Assembly: GCA_902809985.1 (NCBI GenBank)
Contig: CADDXC010000001.1
Location: 3,072,787 to 3,136,786 of the forward strand
Length of the DNA stretch: 64,000 bases
Direction: 5' to 3'
Origin: Clostridiaceae bacterium BL-3
GTDB taxonomy: Bacteria; Bacillota; Clostridia; Clostridiales; Clostridiaceae
Shown here: piece by piece, positions 17,384-25,677 of the stretch
Layout of the letters: the number at the start of each line of letters is the position of its first letter
How positions within the stretch are numbered: the first letter of the stretch is position 1
Program-made: the position numbers and the translations under genes
The notes under the pieces: model-generated
The model's database searches: none
Told to the model about the DNA's origin: nothing
What the model saw: the letters and a program-made list of their open reading frames with translations, nothing else

Positions 17384-18004
17384 TTACTTTTGAGCTTTAA
17401 GAGTTTCTATTAAAATATTTTCATTAACCTTTTCATTAGATAATAATCCTGCAACAACACTAGTGTATTGTGGAAGATGTTTTTTACTATACCACAATAA
17501 TCGGAAATCAAACAAATCTTTAAGCATATCTGAAACATTTACCCCTAATGCTTCAAAACTATAAGTCTTGATATCTGGATGTGCACAAGGCTTATTAAGC
17601 TTACATTTACACGGTTTACACATTCTACAACTTCCAGTTGAAATATAATAACTATCTTTATTTTTTAACTGTCTTAAAGTTTTGTCTATCCTACTCTTTA
17701 ATATAGTATTAGCTGCTTTTATTTTCAAATAATCATTTTTAATATATGAAAACTGATTTAATTCCATATATAATAAACATATCGATATATTTTTGTAATT
17801 ACTAGTGAATTGATTAAATGTTGGCGAATAAGGAGGACATGACCATTTTTTTCCGTAGTTTGGACATCCTATCTTGCATAATTTAGAAAATCTAGTAACA
17901 TTAATGTATTGCTCAATATTACATGTATTAACCGTTAAAATACAAATTTTATATAATAATTCTCCATGTGGAGTAATTGCTTTAATTTTTTCACTAATCA
18001 TCAT
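17384..18004 (-). CDS. Cysteine-rich DUF2284-like metal-binding protein (cargo operon, gene 3)
   Basis: 206 residues. An N-terminal cluster (C43, C47, C56 in KLCKIGCPNYGKKWSCPP) and a second cluster (C126, C129, C132, C134, C140 around GSCRMCKPCKCKLNKPC) fit the DUF2284 family of predicted metal or Fe-S proteins, whose function is unknown. Its ATG at 18004 overlaps the HD gene stop by 11 bases, with GAGG just upstream, so it is translated with that gene. As third member of a radical SAM operon it could be an electron donor or Fe-S partner; that is inference. Confidence 0.75.
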   Translation of the reverse strand: MMISEKIKAITPHGELLYKICILTVNTCNIEQYINVTRFSKLCKIGCPNYGKKWSCPPYSPTFNQFTSNYKNISICLLYMELNQFSYIKNDYLKIKAANTILKSRIDKTLRQLKNKDSYYISTGSCRMCKPCKCKLNKPCAHPDIKTYSFEALGVNVSDMLKDLFDFRLLWYSKKHLPQYTSVVAGLLSNEKVNENILIETLKAQK

Positions 18005-19559
18005 TATCCTCTAATTCATAAATTATTTCATCACCTGAAGATTTATCTGATTCAATAACCTTATGCTTGTATATATTTTCTAAAAATTGCTGACCAAAAT
18101 TTTTTCTTGCTTGTTTCATATCTGAAGATTTCAATTTTATAGCAAAACGTGATTTCTCTTCATTTGATATTTTAAATTCTATTATATAGGTTATAGCCCT
18201 ATCTTTATCATAAATTATTTCACATTGTTTTCTAAATATAAAATTTCTCTTAGCAGTTTCTTGTCCATCTCTAAAAAGCTCTTTATAACTCTTACTTTGT
18301 AAGTCTAAACTTTTTAAAGTAACTTTTAAACCACTAATATCCCCATCTACAAAAGTAAATTTCTCATTAATTATACATTCATGGATATCTATATCCTCAT
18401 TATCAACATTAATCTTTTTTATATTAAACTTAAATGTTATATTCCCAAATTCATATAAAGAATCATCTTTAACATATAATTCTGAGATTCGTTTTCTTCC
18501 CCATTCTTGAGAATCATCTGCAATAATCAATAAATATGCAAAACTTAACATATCTAAATGATAAATATCACGACAAGTATGTGATGCAATAGAACGTAAA
18601 ATTTCTCGCCTAATATAAAATTGTCTAGCATCTTCTTCTTTAAAATAATAATCTTCATTTATATTATAATCGGACTCCAAAAAATATATTAACAATTTGT
18701 AAATAATAATAGAACTTAATATTCCATGTTTACATTTTTCAAGGGATTTTTGAAATTTAAAATAATATTTAGGTTGTAACCTAGCAACATATTTTTCTTC
18801 TTTAATTTTAGTATTATCCTTTGGACAAATGTCATTAACTTTTTTCATCTTTGAGCTCATAAATCTTACAACAAAATCATTCATGCTATTTTGAACTCCA
18901 TTAAATGACAAATCCATAGATAAAATTGGATTAGCAACAAATGACTTCATCATATCTTTAGTTCTATCAATAATTTGCTGAGATTTTTCCAATGGATACC
19001 CTAAGTCATGCGTTAATGCTATCATTGACCATATACTTATTTTCTCTAAATTATTAATTGTAATATCTTTTTGAATTTCTATCATTTTTAGATACGCACC
19101 ACTATTATAAAGTAAACAATCCAACCCTAACATCCAAACACGAAAAACATGTACTACATGATCTCTATAATATTTTGCTCCACCATATAGCATAGATTCA
19201 AAATTTGAATATTTCTCAAAATACTCACTTAATTCATCTATTCCATATGCAATGGGATGTTTAGTATTATTTTCAAGAAATGGTTCCCTTTTATCAAAAA
19301 ATCTTAAACATTTGATAGATTTGTCAATAATTAATTTCCATGCCTTCTTTATCGTGTCTAAATAATAAAAAATACGAAAATCATCATCATCTTCTCGTAT
19401 TTTAAGTTCGTTTAAAATTTCTATGACCTGTATATCTAATGGATATTCAAATTTTTCTCTCTTATCATCCTTTATGTCCAAATCATCTAAATAATTAGGA
19501 ATTTGTTCTTCAGAATATTTTTCTATATTGCGTAAAAGTTTTAAATCTCTATTAACCAT
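17994..19559 (-). CDS. HD-domain phosphohydrolase-like protein (cargo operon, gene 2)
   Basis: 521 residues from the ATG at 19559, which overlaps the radical SAM stop by eight bases (ATGGTTAA) and follows AAGGAAG; a start at 19589 would give ten more residues. The middle carries HD-superfamily metal ligands in order: H137 (RDHVVHVFR), H184-D185 (THDLGYP), H278 (KHG), H327 (ASHTC) and D348 (IADDSQEW). These proteins often hydrolyse nucleotides or nucleic-acid phosphoesters. The N-terminal 120 and C-terminal 160 residues (strand-rich, with a K/R-rich end) match nothing I recognise. No membrane segment is evident. The substrate is unknown. Confidence 0.75.
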   Translation of the reverse strand: MVNRDLKLLRNIEKYSEEQIPNYLDDLDIKDDKREKFEYPLDIQVIEILNELKIREDDDDFRIFYYLDTIKKAWKLIIDKSIKCLRFFDKREPFLENNTKHPIAYGIDELSEYFEKYSNFESMLYGGAKYYRDHVVHVFRVWMLGLDCLLYNSGAYLKMIEIQKDITINNLEKISIWSMIALTHDLGYPLEKSQQIIDRTKDMMKSFVANPILSMDLSFNGVQNSMNDFVVRFMSSKMKKVNDICPKDNTKIKEEKYVARLQPKYYFKFQKSLEKCKHGILSSIIIYKLLIYFLESDYNINEDYYFKEEDARQFYIRREILRSIASHTCRDIYHLDMLSFAYLLIIADDSQEWGRKRISELYVKDDSLYEFGNITFKFNIKKINVDNEDIDIHECIINEKFTFVDGDISGLKVTLKSLDLQSKSYKELFRDGQETAKRNFIFRKQCEIIYDKDRAITYIIEFKISNEEKSRFAIKLKSSDMKQARKNFGQQFLENIYKHKVIESDKSSGDEIIYELEDNDD

Positions 19560-20532
19560 TACTATCATCTTCCTTAATAAAAAATTCAATGAAATATTGC
19601 CCTACACAATTTTCACATGTTGACAGTTTAGGAAATCTTTCTACATACTCTCTAACATTGTTTAAATATGATGAATTTTTATATATTGATTCGATATCTT
19701 TTTCATTTATACTTTCTGGTACTAAATTTTCTTTTAATCTAACTCTATTATTCTTAAAAACTTCACAAGGATATACATAACCATTATATTTAATATTAAG
19801 TTTGCCATTCGCTGCTTCACATTTATTTTCACTTTGGTTATCCGATAAAGGAACTCCAATACGAATATCTATTGATTTGTTCCGCTTAATAAATTTCAAT
19901 TTTTCTATTAGTTTTTGTGTTTGTTTATATGATAAAGCAATTTTATCTCTATTATTTAACGCCCTTCCATGTAAAACAAGCCTTAGAAAGCTTACTTTAG
20001 AAATATTAAGTTTATCACAGAGATCTATTACCTTCTCAATTTGATTTACATTTAATTTCATAGGGACAAAATGTGCTTCTGATACTATTCCCAACTTAAC
20101 AGCATTACTTACAGATTCCTTTAAAAATTCAAAATTATCTTTGGTCCCCATAATAATATTATAAATTTCAGGATCAGCTGCTTCAATATTAAATATAAGT
20201 TTAGATACTTTTCCACAAATCTCTTTAAAAATTTTTTTTGGGATAGATGAACTTTTTTCATTATTGTTTATAAATATACCACTTGTATAAACATAGCTAG
20301 ATAATTTTTTTTCATATACATAATTTATCATATCAATAATATTTGGATGTAAAAAAGGTTCTCCTCCAGAGAAGCATACAGTCTTTAATCCCAATTTAAT
20401 GGCCCCATCAATAACTTGTATAAATTTATCAAAAGAAATTATCTCTTTACAATTTAAAGAAGAACATGAAGAACAATGAAGACAATTATTAGGGCACTTT
20501 CGTATAACTTCTATAGATATTTCATTTAACAC
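19552..20532 (-). CDS. Radical SAM protein with SPASM-like auxiliary cluster (cargo operon, gene 1)
   Basis: 326 residues. The SAM-binding cluster motif CPNNCLHC gives C13, C17 and C20, and GGEP at 56-59 is the SAM-contact loop. A C-terminal SPASM-like set follows: C238 (ENKCEAANGKL), C256 (YVYPCEVF), C306 and C309 (CENC). Such proteins modify peptides or other macromolecules, or small molecules, by radical chemistry. The start is a GTG at 20532 seven bases after AGAGGTG. It is the first gene of an operon that has its own promoter. No precursor peptide gene is visible beside it, which argues against a standard RiPP pathway. Confidence 0.88.
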   Translation of the reverse strand: MLNEISIEVIRKCPNNCLHCSSCSSLNCKEIISFDKFIQVIDGAIKLGLKTVCFSGGEPFLHPNIIDMINYVYEKKLSSYVYTSGIFINNNEKSSSIPKKIFKEICGKVSKLIFNIEAADPEIYNIIMGTKDNFEFLKESVSNAVKLGIVSEAHFVPMKLNVNQIEKVIDLCDKLNISKVSFLRLVLHGRALNNRDKIALSYKQTQKLIEKLKFIKRNKSIDIRIGVPLSDNQSENKCEAANGKLNIKYNGYVYPCEVFKNNRVRLKENLVPESINEKDIESIYKNSSYLNNVREYVERFPKLSTCENCVGQYFIEFFIKEDDSNG

Positions 20533-20629
20533 AGGGATTCACCTCTTTACTTTTATGAATTTGCATATTACTATAATAATAAGTATAATTAAGCTTTAGT
20601 GCTAAAATTAATTATACCTATACAAATTA

Positions 20630-20658
20630 ATTTTATAACTTAATAGTATATATGTCAA
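20630..20658 (-). promoter_or_regulatory. Promoter of the radical SAM-HD-DUF2284 operon
   Basis: On the minus strand TTGACA (20658-20653), a 17-base spacer and TAAAAT (20635-20630): a near-perfect housekeeping promoter about 100 bp before the GTG start. It allows expression of the cargo while the rest of the element is repressed. Confidence 0.8.
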
Positions 20659-20668
20659 TTTTGGTAAT

Positions 20669-21040
20669 TTATAATTTTCCTAAATAATTCTTACCATCAT
20701 AAATACTATCGGCTAATTCCTCAATAATTTTAGATTTTAACTGTGTAATATAAACCGGGCTTAGATCCAATTCCATGGCTATATCCTTTAACTTATATCT
20801 GTGGAAATACTTCATTTCAATTATTTTCAGGTTCCTGTCCTTCAGGGCTGAAAGCATATTATTTACCCTTCTAACTTCAAATTGTTTCTGCTTTTTTATA
20901 TGATTCAATCTTTCTACCTCTTCTAAATCCGGATTGTCACTCAAATTTGCATCCTCTATATCAAGATCTATATTTTTTATTATTGCAATATTTGTGGTGT
21001 AATTTTTAAGCATTTTCTCAACCACTTTTTCTTTATCCAC
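20669..21040 (-). CDS. Sigma-70 region-4-like / ArpU-type phage regulator
   Basis: About 123 residues. The C-terminal half holds a region-4-like helix-turn-helix (RNLKIIEMKYFHRYKLKDIAM, then DLSPVYITQLKSKI) seen in small phage late-gene regulators. I favour the GTG at 21040, which overlaps the upstream stop by eight bases (GTGGATAA) after GGGAGGG; an ATG at 21058 is the alternative. It follows the sigma-factor-like gene and may act with it on late transcription of the element. Confidence 0.65.
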   Translation of the reverse strand: MDKEKVVEKMLKNYTTNIAIIKNIDLDIEDANLSDNPDLEEVERLNHIKKQKQFEVRRVNNMLSALKDRNLKIIEMKYFHRYKLKDIAMELDLSPVYITQLKSKIIEELADSIYDGKNYLGKL

Positions 21041-21776
21041 TAGTAACAGCCCTCCCATCTGCTAAAAAATCATGACGCAAATACTTACTCTCAAAATCCA
21101 TAGCTTTTATTTTATCAGTAATGCTGTACCTGCTATTATAAAAAGTTCCCTTATAATATTCCTGGGCCTTTTTCCTGCCCCAGGTGCTATTCCTTAGTTT
21201 TCTTAATGCCCTGTTTTCTGTATTTCTGACATTTCCATATGATACGTTGAATATCTCTCCTGTTTCGGAAAGAGTAGCACATTTATTATTGTCCCACCCA
21301 TAACGGAGTTTTAATACCTCCATTTCTGTCAGTGTATTATTTTCCATCATGGCATTTTCAAGTTCTTCCCTGAGCTGCACATTATAAATTTTATCCTCTA
21401 CATTTTCGTAAAGGTTATTTTCATCTTTTATACAATCCATTAATTCAGTATTACCGTCATTTTGCGGAGTGTATATACTGACTTCCTCATTAGTGCTCTT
21501 CTGGTGAATATATCTATTCATTTTCTGGTATATCCAATACACGGCATAGGTACTAAATTTACAAGGCTTTTCAATATTAAACTTGTACTTTTTAGCTGCA
21601 GTCATAAGTCCAATAAATCCCTCCTGCTGCAGATCGGCAATATCTATTGAGTTAGTACCTTCAACATAAAATTTATTAGCCAGTTTATATACAATCTTTT
21701 TATTGTTCTCCACAAGCTTATCTAAGGCACTTTTATTACCTTCTTGATATAATTGTACTAATTCTTCATTGGACAC
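21033..21776 (-). CDS. Sigma-70 family sigma factor-like protein of the element
   Basis: 247 residues. Region 2 is visible (ADLQQEGFIGLMTAAKKY, then KFSTYAVYWIYQKMNRYI, about residues 45-95) and region 4 follows (LTEMEVLKLRYGW, then SETGEIFNVSYGNVRNTENRAL, about 150-195). The GTG start at 21776 has AAGGGTG seven bases upstream. A sigma factor with both regions inside a small phage-like element suggests it redirects host RNA polymerase to element or helper genes. It resembles sporulation-type sigma factors in length, but the linker and tail are unlike them. Confidence 0.75.
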   Translation of the reverse strand: MSNEELVQLYQEGNKSALDKLVENNKKIVYKLANKFYVEGTNSIDIADLQQEGFIGLMTAAKKYKFNIEKPCKFSTYAVYWIYQKMNRYIHQKSTNEEVSIYTPQNDGNTELMDCIKDENNLYENVEDKIYNVQLREELENAMMENNTLTEMEVLKLRYGWDNNKCATLSETGEIFNVSYGNVRNTENRALRKLRNSTWGRKKAQEYYKGTFYNSRYSITDKIKAMDFESKYLRHDFLADGRAVTSG

Positions 21777-21826
21777 TTTAAATCACCCTTATATAGAAAT
21801 AGGGACAAATGCATGTCCCATTGGTC

Positions 21827-22072
21827 TTATTTCAATCCCAATATACTATTTATTTGAGTTTGAATTTCTTCTTTACTCTGTACTGCTTTGTGGTCGGCAG
21901 CCTTTTGAGATTTACTTTGCTTATAAAGATTTTTTATCTTGCCTATTTTTTCATCCATTTTAACCTGTTTACTGATGTCTCCAGTCTTTGCATAAAGATC
22001 CCTTATGGTCTGTAACTCCGGCATTATATCGTCTATCATGTCACTTGCATATTCATAATTTTCTTCACTCAT
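21827..22072 (-). CDS. Small acidic/lysine-rich helical protein, unknown
   Basis: 81 residues from an ATG with GGAGG upstream. The sequence is highly charged and predicted helical, without motifs I recognise. It lies 18 bp downstream of the coiled-coil gene in the same leftward run. Confidence 0.6.
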   Translation of the reverse strand: MSEENYEYASDMIDDIMPELQTIRDLYAKTGDISKQVKMDEKIGKIKNLYKQSKSQKAADHKAVQSKEEIQTQINSILGLK

Positions 22073-22090
22073 TTTTTATTACCTCCAATT

Positions 22091-22699
22091 TTATAAATAT
22101 ATGTTATTTGCTGAACGATTCAACCTCATTTGAATATCCTCATAACTGTGACTATTTATAAACATATCATCCGTACAATGGTATTCCTTGCTATGCTTAT
22201 TCAATGTATTGATAACTTTATCCTTAATTTCTTTTGAAACATCATCATCCATTATATTTATTGAATATCTCAGTGCATATATATCACACAGCTTGTTTTC
22301 ATAATCATCAAGTAAATTAAGATACTTTTCTTTTACTTCTACAATTGATTTTTTTAAATCATCAAGCCCTACCTTTTCGATATAAGAATCTATTTCTTTC
22401 TGTAGATCAGATAAACTATACTGAAATTTACCAGTACCCATGAGACTAATTATTTCAGATACTTTATTAATACTGTCCTGAATACTATCAACATCTTTCT
22501 TATACTGGACCAACTTTTCAAAAACTGCATCATCAAAAGTTTGTTTATACTCTGCTTCCAGTTCTGATATCTTTGCATTCTTAGATTGAAGCTGGCTCCT
22601 TAAGTCAGCTATAAGTGCCTTTTTCTCAGATATTCTTGAATTTCTCTGGTCTATATATTCTTTTAATTTAACTACAAATGGTATTGTATTTTCTTCCAT
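22091..22699 (-). CDS. Coiled-coil protein, unknown
   Basis: 202 residues, mostly long charged helices; heptad patterns run from about residue 10 to 140 (KLKEYIDQRNSRISEKK and onward). No membrane segment or catalytic motif is seen. In this position between the terminase-like gene and the sigma-like genes it could be a packaging or capsid-remodelling helper, but nothing in the sequence proves it. Confidence 0.6.
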   Translation of the reverse strand: MEENTIPFVVKLKEYIDQRNSRISEKKALIADLRSQLQSKNAKISELEAEYKQTFDDAVFEKLVQYKKDVDSIQDSINKVSEIISLMGTGKFQYSLSDLQKEIDSYIEKVGLDDLKKSIVEVKEKYLNLLDDYENKLCDIYALRYSINIMDDDVSKEIKDKVINTLNKHSKEYHCTDDMFINSHSYEDIQMRLNRSANNIYL

Positions 22700-22718
22700 T
22701 ACATAACACTCCCATCAA

Positions 22719-23135
22719 TTATTTTATTTTTCCCATCCTTTTAAATCTTGCCAGCTGTTCGGCAAGCTCGTTTTCATCTACATTATCGCTGTCATCATCA
22801 CTATAAATTTCAGCTACTGACGTTGTATTGCCATAGACTCTATTCAAAAGGTACTGGTTGGCAGCAAGACATGTCCTTTTATCGCTTTTATCTTTGGCCA
22901 GCTCTTTGATTTTATCTATATATGATTTAACATCTTTAAGAATATAGTTATTACCTTCATTTACAATGTCCTGGCGCCTTCTATTGAGTTCAGCCTTGAT
23001 ATTGTCCTTATTAAGCCATGAATATATAGTAGACCTTGTCACATTTACGGATCGTGCTATGGCTGCTATAGTCTCGCCCTGAATAATCATAGAAATCATT
23101 TTTTCCTGCTTCTCATTCAATACCACACTAAACAC
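22719..23135 (-). CDS. Terminase small-subunit-like HTH protein
   Basis: 138 residues. An N-terminal helix-turn-helix (LNEKQEKMISMIIQGETIA, then VNVTRSTIYSWLNKD) is followed by helices and an acidic tail (YSDDDSDNVDENE), the layout of phBC6A51-type small terminases. The GTG start at 23135 has GGAGG eight bases upstream. In phage satellites a private small terminase steers packaging of satellite DNA into helper capsids; no large terminase is present here. Assignment is by motif and context. Confidence 0.6.
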   Translation of the reverse strand: MFSVVLNEKQEKMISMIIQGETIAAIARSVNVTRSTIYSWLNKDNIKAELNRRRQDIVNEGNNYILKDVKSYIDKIKELAKDKSDKRTCLAANQYLLNRVYGNTTSVAEIYSDDDSDNVDENELAEQLARFKRMGKIK

Positions 23136-23346
23136 AGGTTATCCCTCCTTTACTACAAAATAAAAAGCACAGAAAATTGTTCAATCCAATAATGGATTTA
23201 CTTAATTTCCCGTGCCTGAATATATCGGCTTCCACACCTAGTGGTGTAGGGTACTTTCAATATCTATCTTTAATTATATTATATCATAAAATCACTTATA
23301 AAACTAGTCATATCAACACTTTATATGATATTACTATATTGATATT
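23136..23346. promoter_or_regulatory. Intergenic region before the packaging-like genes
   Basis: About 210 bp between the XRE gene and the terminase-like gene, with a hairpin ACACC-TAGT-GGTGT near 23235-23249. The late operon promoter is probably here; I cannot place it. Confidence 0.3.
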
Positions 23347-23577
23347 TTAACTTGTTAATTTCATCTGTGTAAAAAAAATATCGTTAACTGATAATCCAAA
23401 TGTCTTTGATACACTTATTGCTTCTAACATTGTCCATTTGGGAATTTTATTATTTAATCTTCTTCGTAAAGTAGTATGTGTCATTCCCGTTTTTTTACAT
23501 AAATCCTCCTGCGTCCAATTTTTGTATTTTAGAAGCAACTTAATATTATCACTTGCATATTTTAAATCGTTAACCAT
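23347..23577 (-). CDS. XRE/Cro-type DNA-binding protein
   Basis: 76 residues with one helix-turn-helix (NWTQEDLCKKTGMTHTTLRRRLN). Start ATG follows AAGGAAGGTG. It stands upstream of the terminase-like gene and may regulate it. Confidence 0.75.
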   Translation of the reverse strand: MVNDLKYASDNIKLLLKYKNWTQEDLCKKTGMTHTTLRRRLNNKIPKWTMLEAISVSKTFGLSVNDIFFTQMKLTS

Positions 23578-23648
23578 GTTTTCTCACCTTCCTTAATTTT
23601 ACTTATTCGAAATTATAACCATTTTTCTATTTTAATAACTATCTATGG

Positions 23649-23744
23649 TTATATTTTTTTCCACCGCTGCGGCTCCTGAACATAAGGTTTTTTATTCTGC
23701 AATTTGCAGTAATCCATATAAGCTATAAATATTAGTAAACTCAT
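23649..23744 (-). CDS. Very small protein (31 aa), unknown
   Basis: The ATG at 23744 overlaps the stop of the upstream 64-codon gene as ATGA, so it could be translated by coupling. The product starts with a hydrophobic segment (MSLLIFIAYMDY) and ends basic. No homolog is recognised. Confidence 0.45.
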   Translation of the reverse strand: MSLLIFIAYMDYCKLQNKKPYVQEPQRWKKI

Positions 23745-23935
23745 CTTGCAACGCACTTCTTATGTTTTTCTCTTTCTTGGCGCTTCCCTATCATAACACC
23801 ATAATTAAAACATGACATTGTCAATGCTAAACCTTTATCATCACCAAACTTCTTTTTATAATATTCTATTAAATTATTGATATACTCCGTGGGTATCTTT
23901 TGATATTCCAGTGCTTTTTCATCAATTTCATTCAT
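23741..23935 (-). CDS. Small protein, unknown
   Basis: 64 residues from the ATG at 23935, with AGGGAGG ten bases upstream; a TTG at 23941 is closer to the ribosome site but less likely. A helical, charged protein with a short segment TMSCFNYGVMIGKRQE. Typical of the small early genes of phages and satellites. Function unknown. Confidence 0.55.
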   Translation of the reverse strand: MNEIDEKALEYQKIPTEYINNLIEYYKKKFGDDKGLALTMSCFNYGVMIGKRQEREKHKKCVAR

Positions 23936-24029
23936 TTCCAATTTCCCTCCCTTGACATGTTGCTTATTTAGGAAGTAAACTTTACTTGTATGTGATAAGG
24001 CTTACTTCCTTTGGTAAGCACATTTTTAT

Positions 24030-24188
24030 TTATTTCAGGTCTATGTAAAATCTTTTATATAGACCCTTTTTATATTCCTTTGATACTTTTATCACATCAA
24101 ACATGCTCTTTATTTTTTCTATATATGCTTTTTCTTCGATATTTTCAGGAACACTCAATACAAATCTTATCCTATCTTTCTTTTTCAT
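24030..24188 (-). CDS. Small basic protein (52 aa), unknown
   Basis: An open frame from the ATG at 24188 with a strong AAAGGAGGG site, encoding MKKKDRIRFVLSVPENIEEK and onward to a lysine-rich end. It is 11 bp after the gene upstream, within the same run of small genes. No family is recognised. Confidence 0.6.
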   Translation of the reverse strand: MKKKDRIRFVLSVPENIEEKAYIEKIKSMFDVIKVSKEYKKGLYKRFYIDLK

Positions 24189-24199
24189 TTAGCCCTCCT

Positions 24200-24427
24200 T
24201 TACATAGTTAATTCAACATCTTTAACCTTTTTGGATCTCACTCTTTTTCCCGTAATAAGCCTATGCAGTTCTAAATTCCTTTTTCTAGCTGATAAGTTCT
24301 TTTTTATAAATATAAACGCAATTCCATATTTTTTTATTCTAAACCTTGGAACAGAACCACTCTCATTTTCTGCAAGTATAAATTTCTGTCCTCTATATTT
24401 AAAAACTTTAATTCCAATTTTATTCAT
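24200..24427 (-). CDS. Small basic protein, unknown
   Basis: 75 residues, rich in Lys and Arg. Its ATG overlaps the stop of the preceding gene by eight bases (ATGAATAA) and GGAGG lies upstream. No known domain is recognised. Confidence 0.55.
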   Translation of the reverse strand: MNKIGIKVFKYRGQKFILAENESGSVPRFRIKKYGIAFIFIKKNLSARKRNLELHRLITGKRVRSKKVKDVELTM

Positions 24428-24698
24428 TAATAACCCCTCCTGTATACTTGTCCATAGAATTAAATATTTCTTTAATAATTCTCACTTTATTTTCCGGTGT
24501 AAGATGCTTATCCTGACCGTCTATAATGTTGCGTATCCATTCCAATATCAAGTGATCAGCAATGCTCAAAGCTTTTAATCCCTCTTTTGGTATTCCTGAT
24601 GTGGCTCTGTATATATCAATTTCACTAAAACTTAATATATTCTCCGCAAACACCTGGTTAACCGCTGCTTTCATGGTTTCATCATTAATTCTTTTCAT
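24420..24698 (-). CDS. Small helical protein, unknown
   Basis: 92 residues with AAAGGAG before the ATG. Predicted all-helical, with a Trp/Leu-rich middle (ADHLILEWIRNIIDG). First of a translationally coupled pair. Function not recognised. Confidence 0.55.
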   Translation of the reverse strand: MKRINDETMKAAVNQVFAENILSFSEIDIYRATSGIPKEGLKALSIADHLILEWIRNIIDGQDKHLTPENKVRIIKEIFNSMDKYTGGVINE

Positions 24699-24729
24699 AC
24701 AAACGCTCCTTTCAATTTACATATATTTA

Positions 24730-24961
24730 CTACTGACTTTTTAAAATATCACAGAAAATCTGTTGTCGCTCACCGGGCCATTTCCACTTCCAAAAATTAG
24801 AAGGTGGGCGGCCTTGCTTCAAAGAACTTCATACTCTCTAATTGTAAATATTTATACATTTCTAATATTTCATCTAAATGATATATAGTTTCAATTAATA
24901 ACTCAACTTCGCTAAATGCACGTTTAGTACAGCTAACACACTTATCAAAAACATACTTAAC
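24730..24961 (-). pseudogene. Frameshifted small gene remnant
   Basis: On the minus strand one frame reads VFDKCVSCTKRAFSEVELL and continues to MKFFEARPPTF then stop at 24797. In another frame the same place continues as KQGRPPSNFWKWKWPGERQ to a stop at 24730. Both halves look coding and meet near 24826, as if one gene had lost a base. The upstream end lacks a start and runs into TAG at 24962-24964. Confidence 0.35.
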
Positions 24962-25382
24962 CTATTGATACAACTACATTTACATTAATTTCGCTCTTTT
25001 AGTTACATAAATTCTTATTGAGAATGATGGCAAAATGGTAATTATTCTACCTTTTATTACCTAATATTACATTTAATATGTTGTATTCTACTATTTATTT
25101 ACAATGTATATCTATTCAATAATTATGCATATTAATGTATATTAATCAGCTATTGAGCTTAATGGTCAGTTCCTTTGTGGTGTTTCCTTGCTCGTTTACC
25201 GCTGTCAGCGTCAGCCTTGAATTTAAAGCTACAGCATAAACATACACCAGTTACCACAGCACAAATACTCAGCTACATATCACCCCTTTATCTATACAGC
25301 CATTACGGAAGTATACACCTATACACTTACAGCTTACCTCTTAGTACATATTCAAGATTAATAAGTCCTTGTGATATCTCCT
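24962..25382. other. Stretch with decayed small reading frames
   Basis: No intact gene is supported. A minus-strand frame from an ATG at 25278, with AAAGGGGTGAT upstream, has TAG as its second codon and then runs open (LSICAVVTGVCLCC to a basic tail) to 25159. Another coding-like tail ends at 25327 (ENRIKEISQGLINLEYVLR) and begins inside the end of the 25383 gene without a proper start. These look like eroded small phage-type genes. Confidence 0.35.
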
Positions 25383-25595
25383 TTATTCTGTTTTCAATGG
25401 CTTCAGATACTTATCTATATAACTTTGCATATCTTCTTTAGTATCAAATTCAGCATATCCAATAACTTCACCATTCCTCCATCCTGAACTCTTAATAAAC
25501 TTGATATTTCTTTTTGGTTCATCATCCCAATTAAGAGATATATAATCCACATTATCTAAATTAACCAAACGATTTTCCTCTGCTCTTATAAACAT
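25383..25595 (-). CDS. Small protein, unknown
   Basis: 70 residues starting at the ATG at 25595 (MFIRAEENRLVNLDNVDYI); AAAGGA lies ten bases upstream. It appears to be a compact strand-rich domain with a helical end. It lies between the iteron cluster and the decayed stretch. No function is recognised. Confidence 0.6.
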   Translation of the reverse strand: MFIRAEENRLVNLDNVDYISLNWDDEPKRNIKFIKSSGWRNGEVIGYAEFDTKEDMQSYIDKYLKPLKTE

Positions 25596-25677
25596 CTTTA
25601 TCAAATCCTTTCTATGATATTCTCTATTTTTCTATATCAGTATTTATCCTATTATTGTCCCTTTCATTTACATTACA

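Noticed and set aside
17384..20532. Radical SAM cargo as a RiPP (modified peptide) cluster
   Set aside because: No short precursor peptide, transporter or protease gene is nearby, and the HD protein has no known RiPP role; still possible if the precursor is elsewhere.
25175..25441. Plus-strand frame of 88 codons
   Set aside because: Rich in Ser, Tyr and Leu, as in chance translation of AT-rich DNA; coding-like signal is on the opposite strand.
21827..25595. CRISPR array among the small repeats of the element
   Set aside because: No regularly spaced identical repeats with unique spacers were seen; the GGTGA units are short and unevenly spaced.
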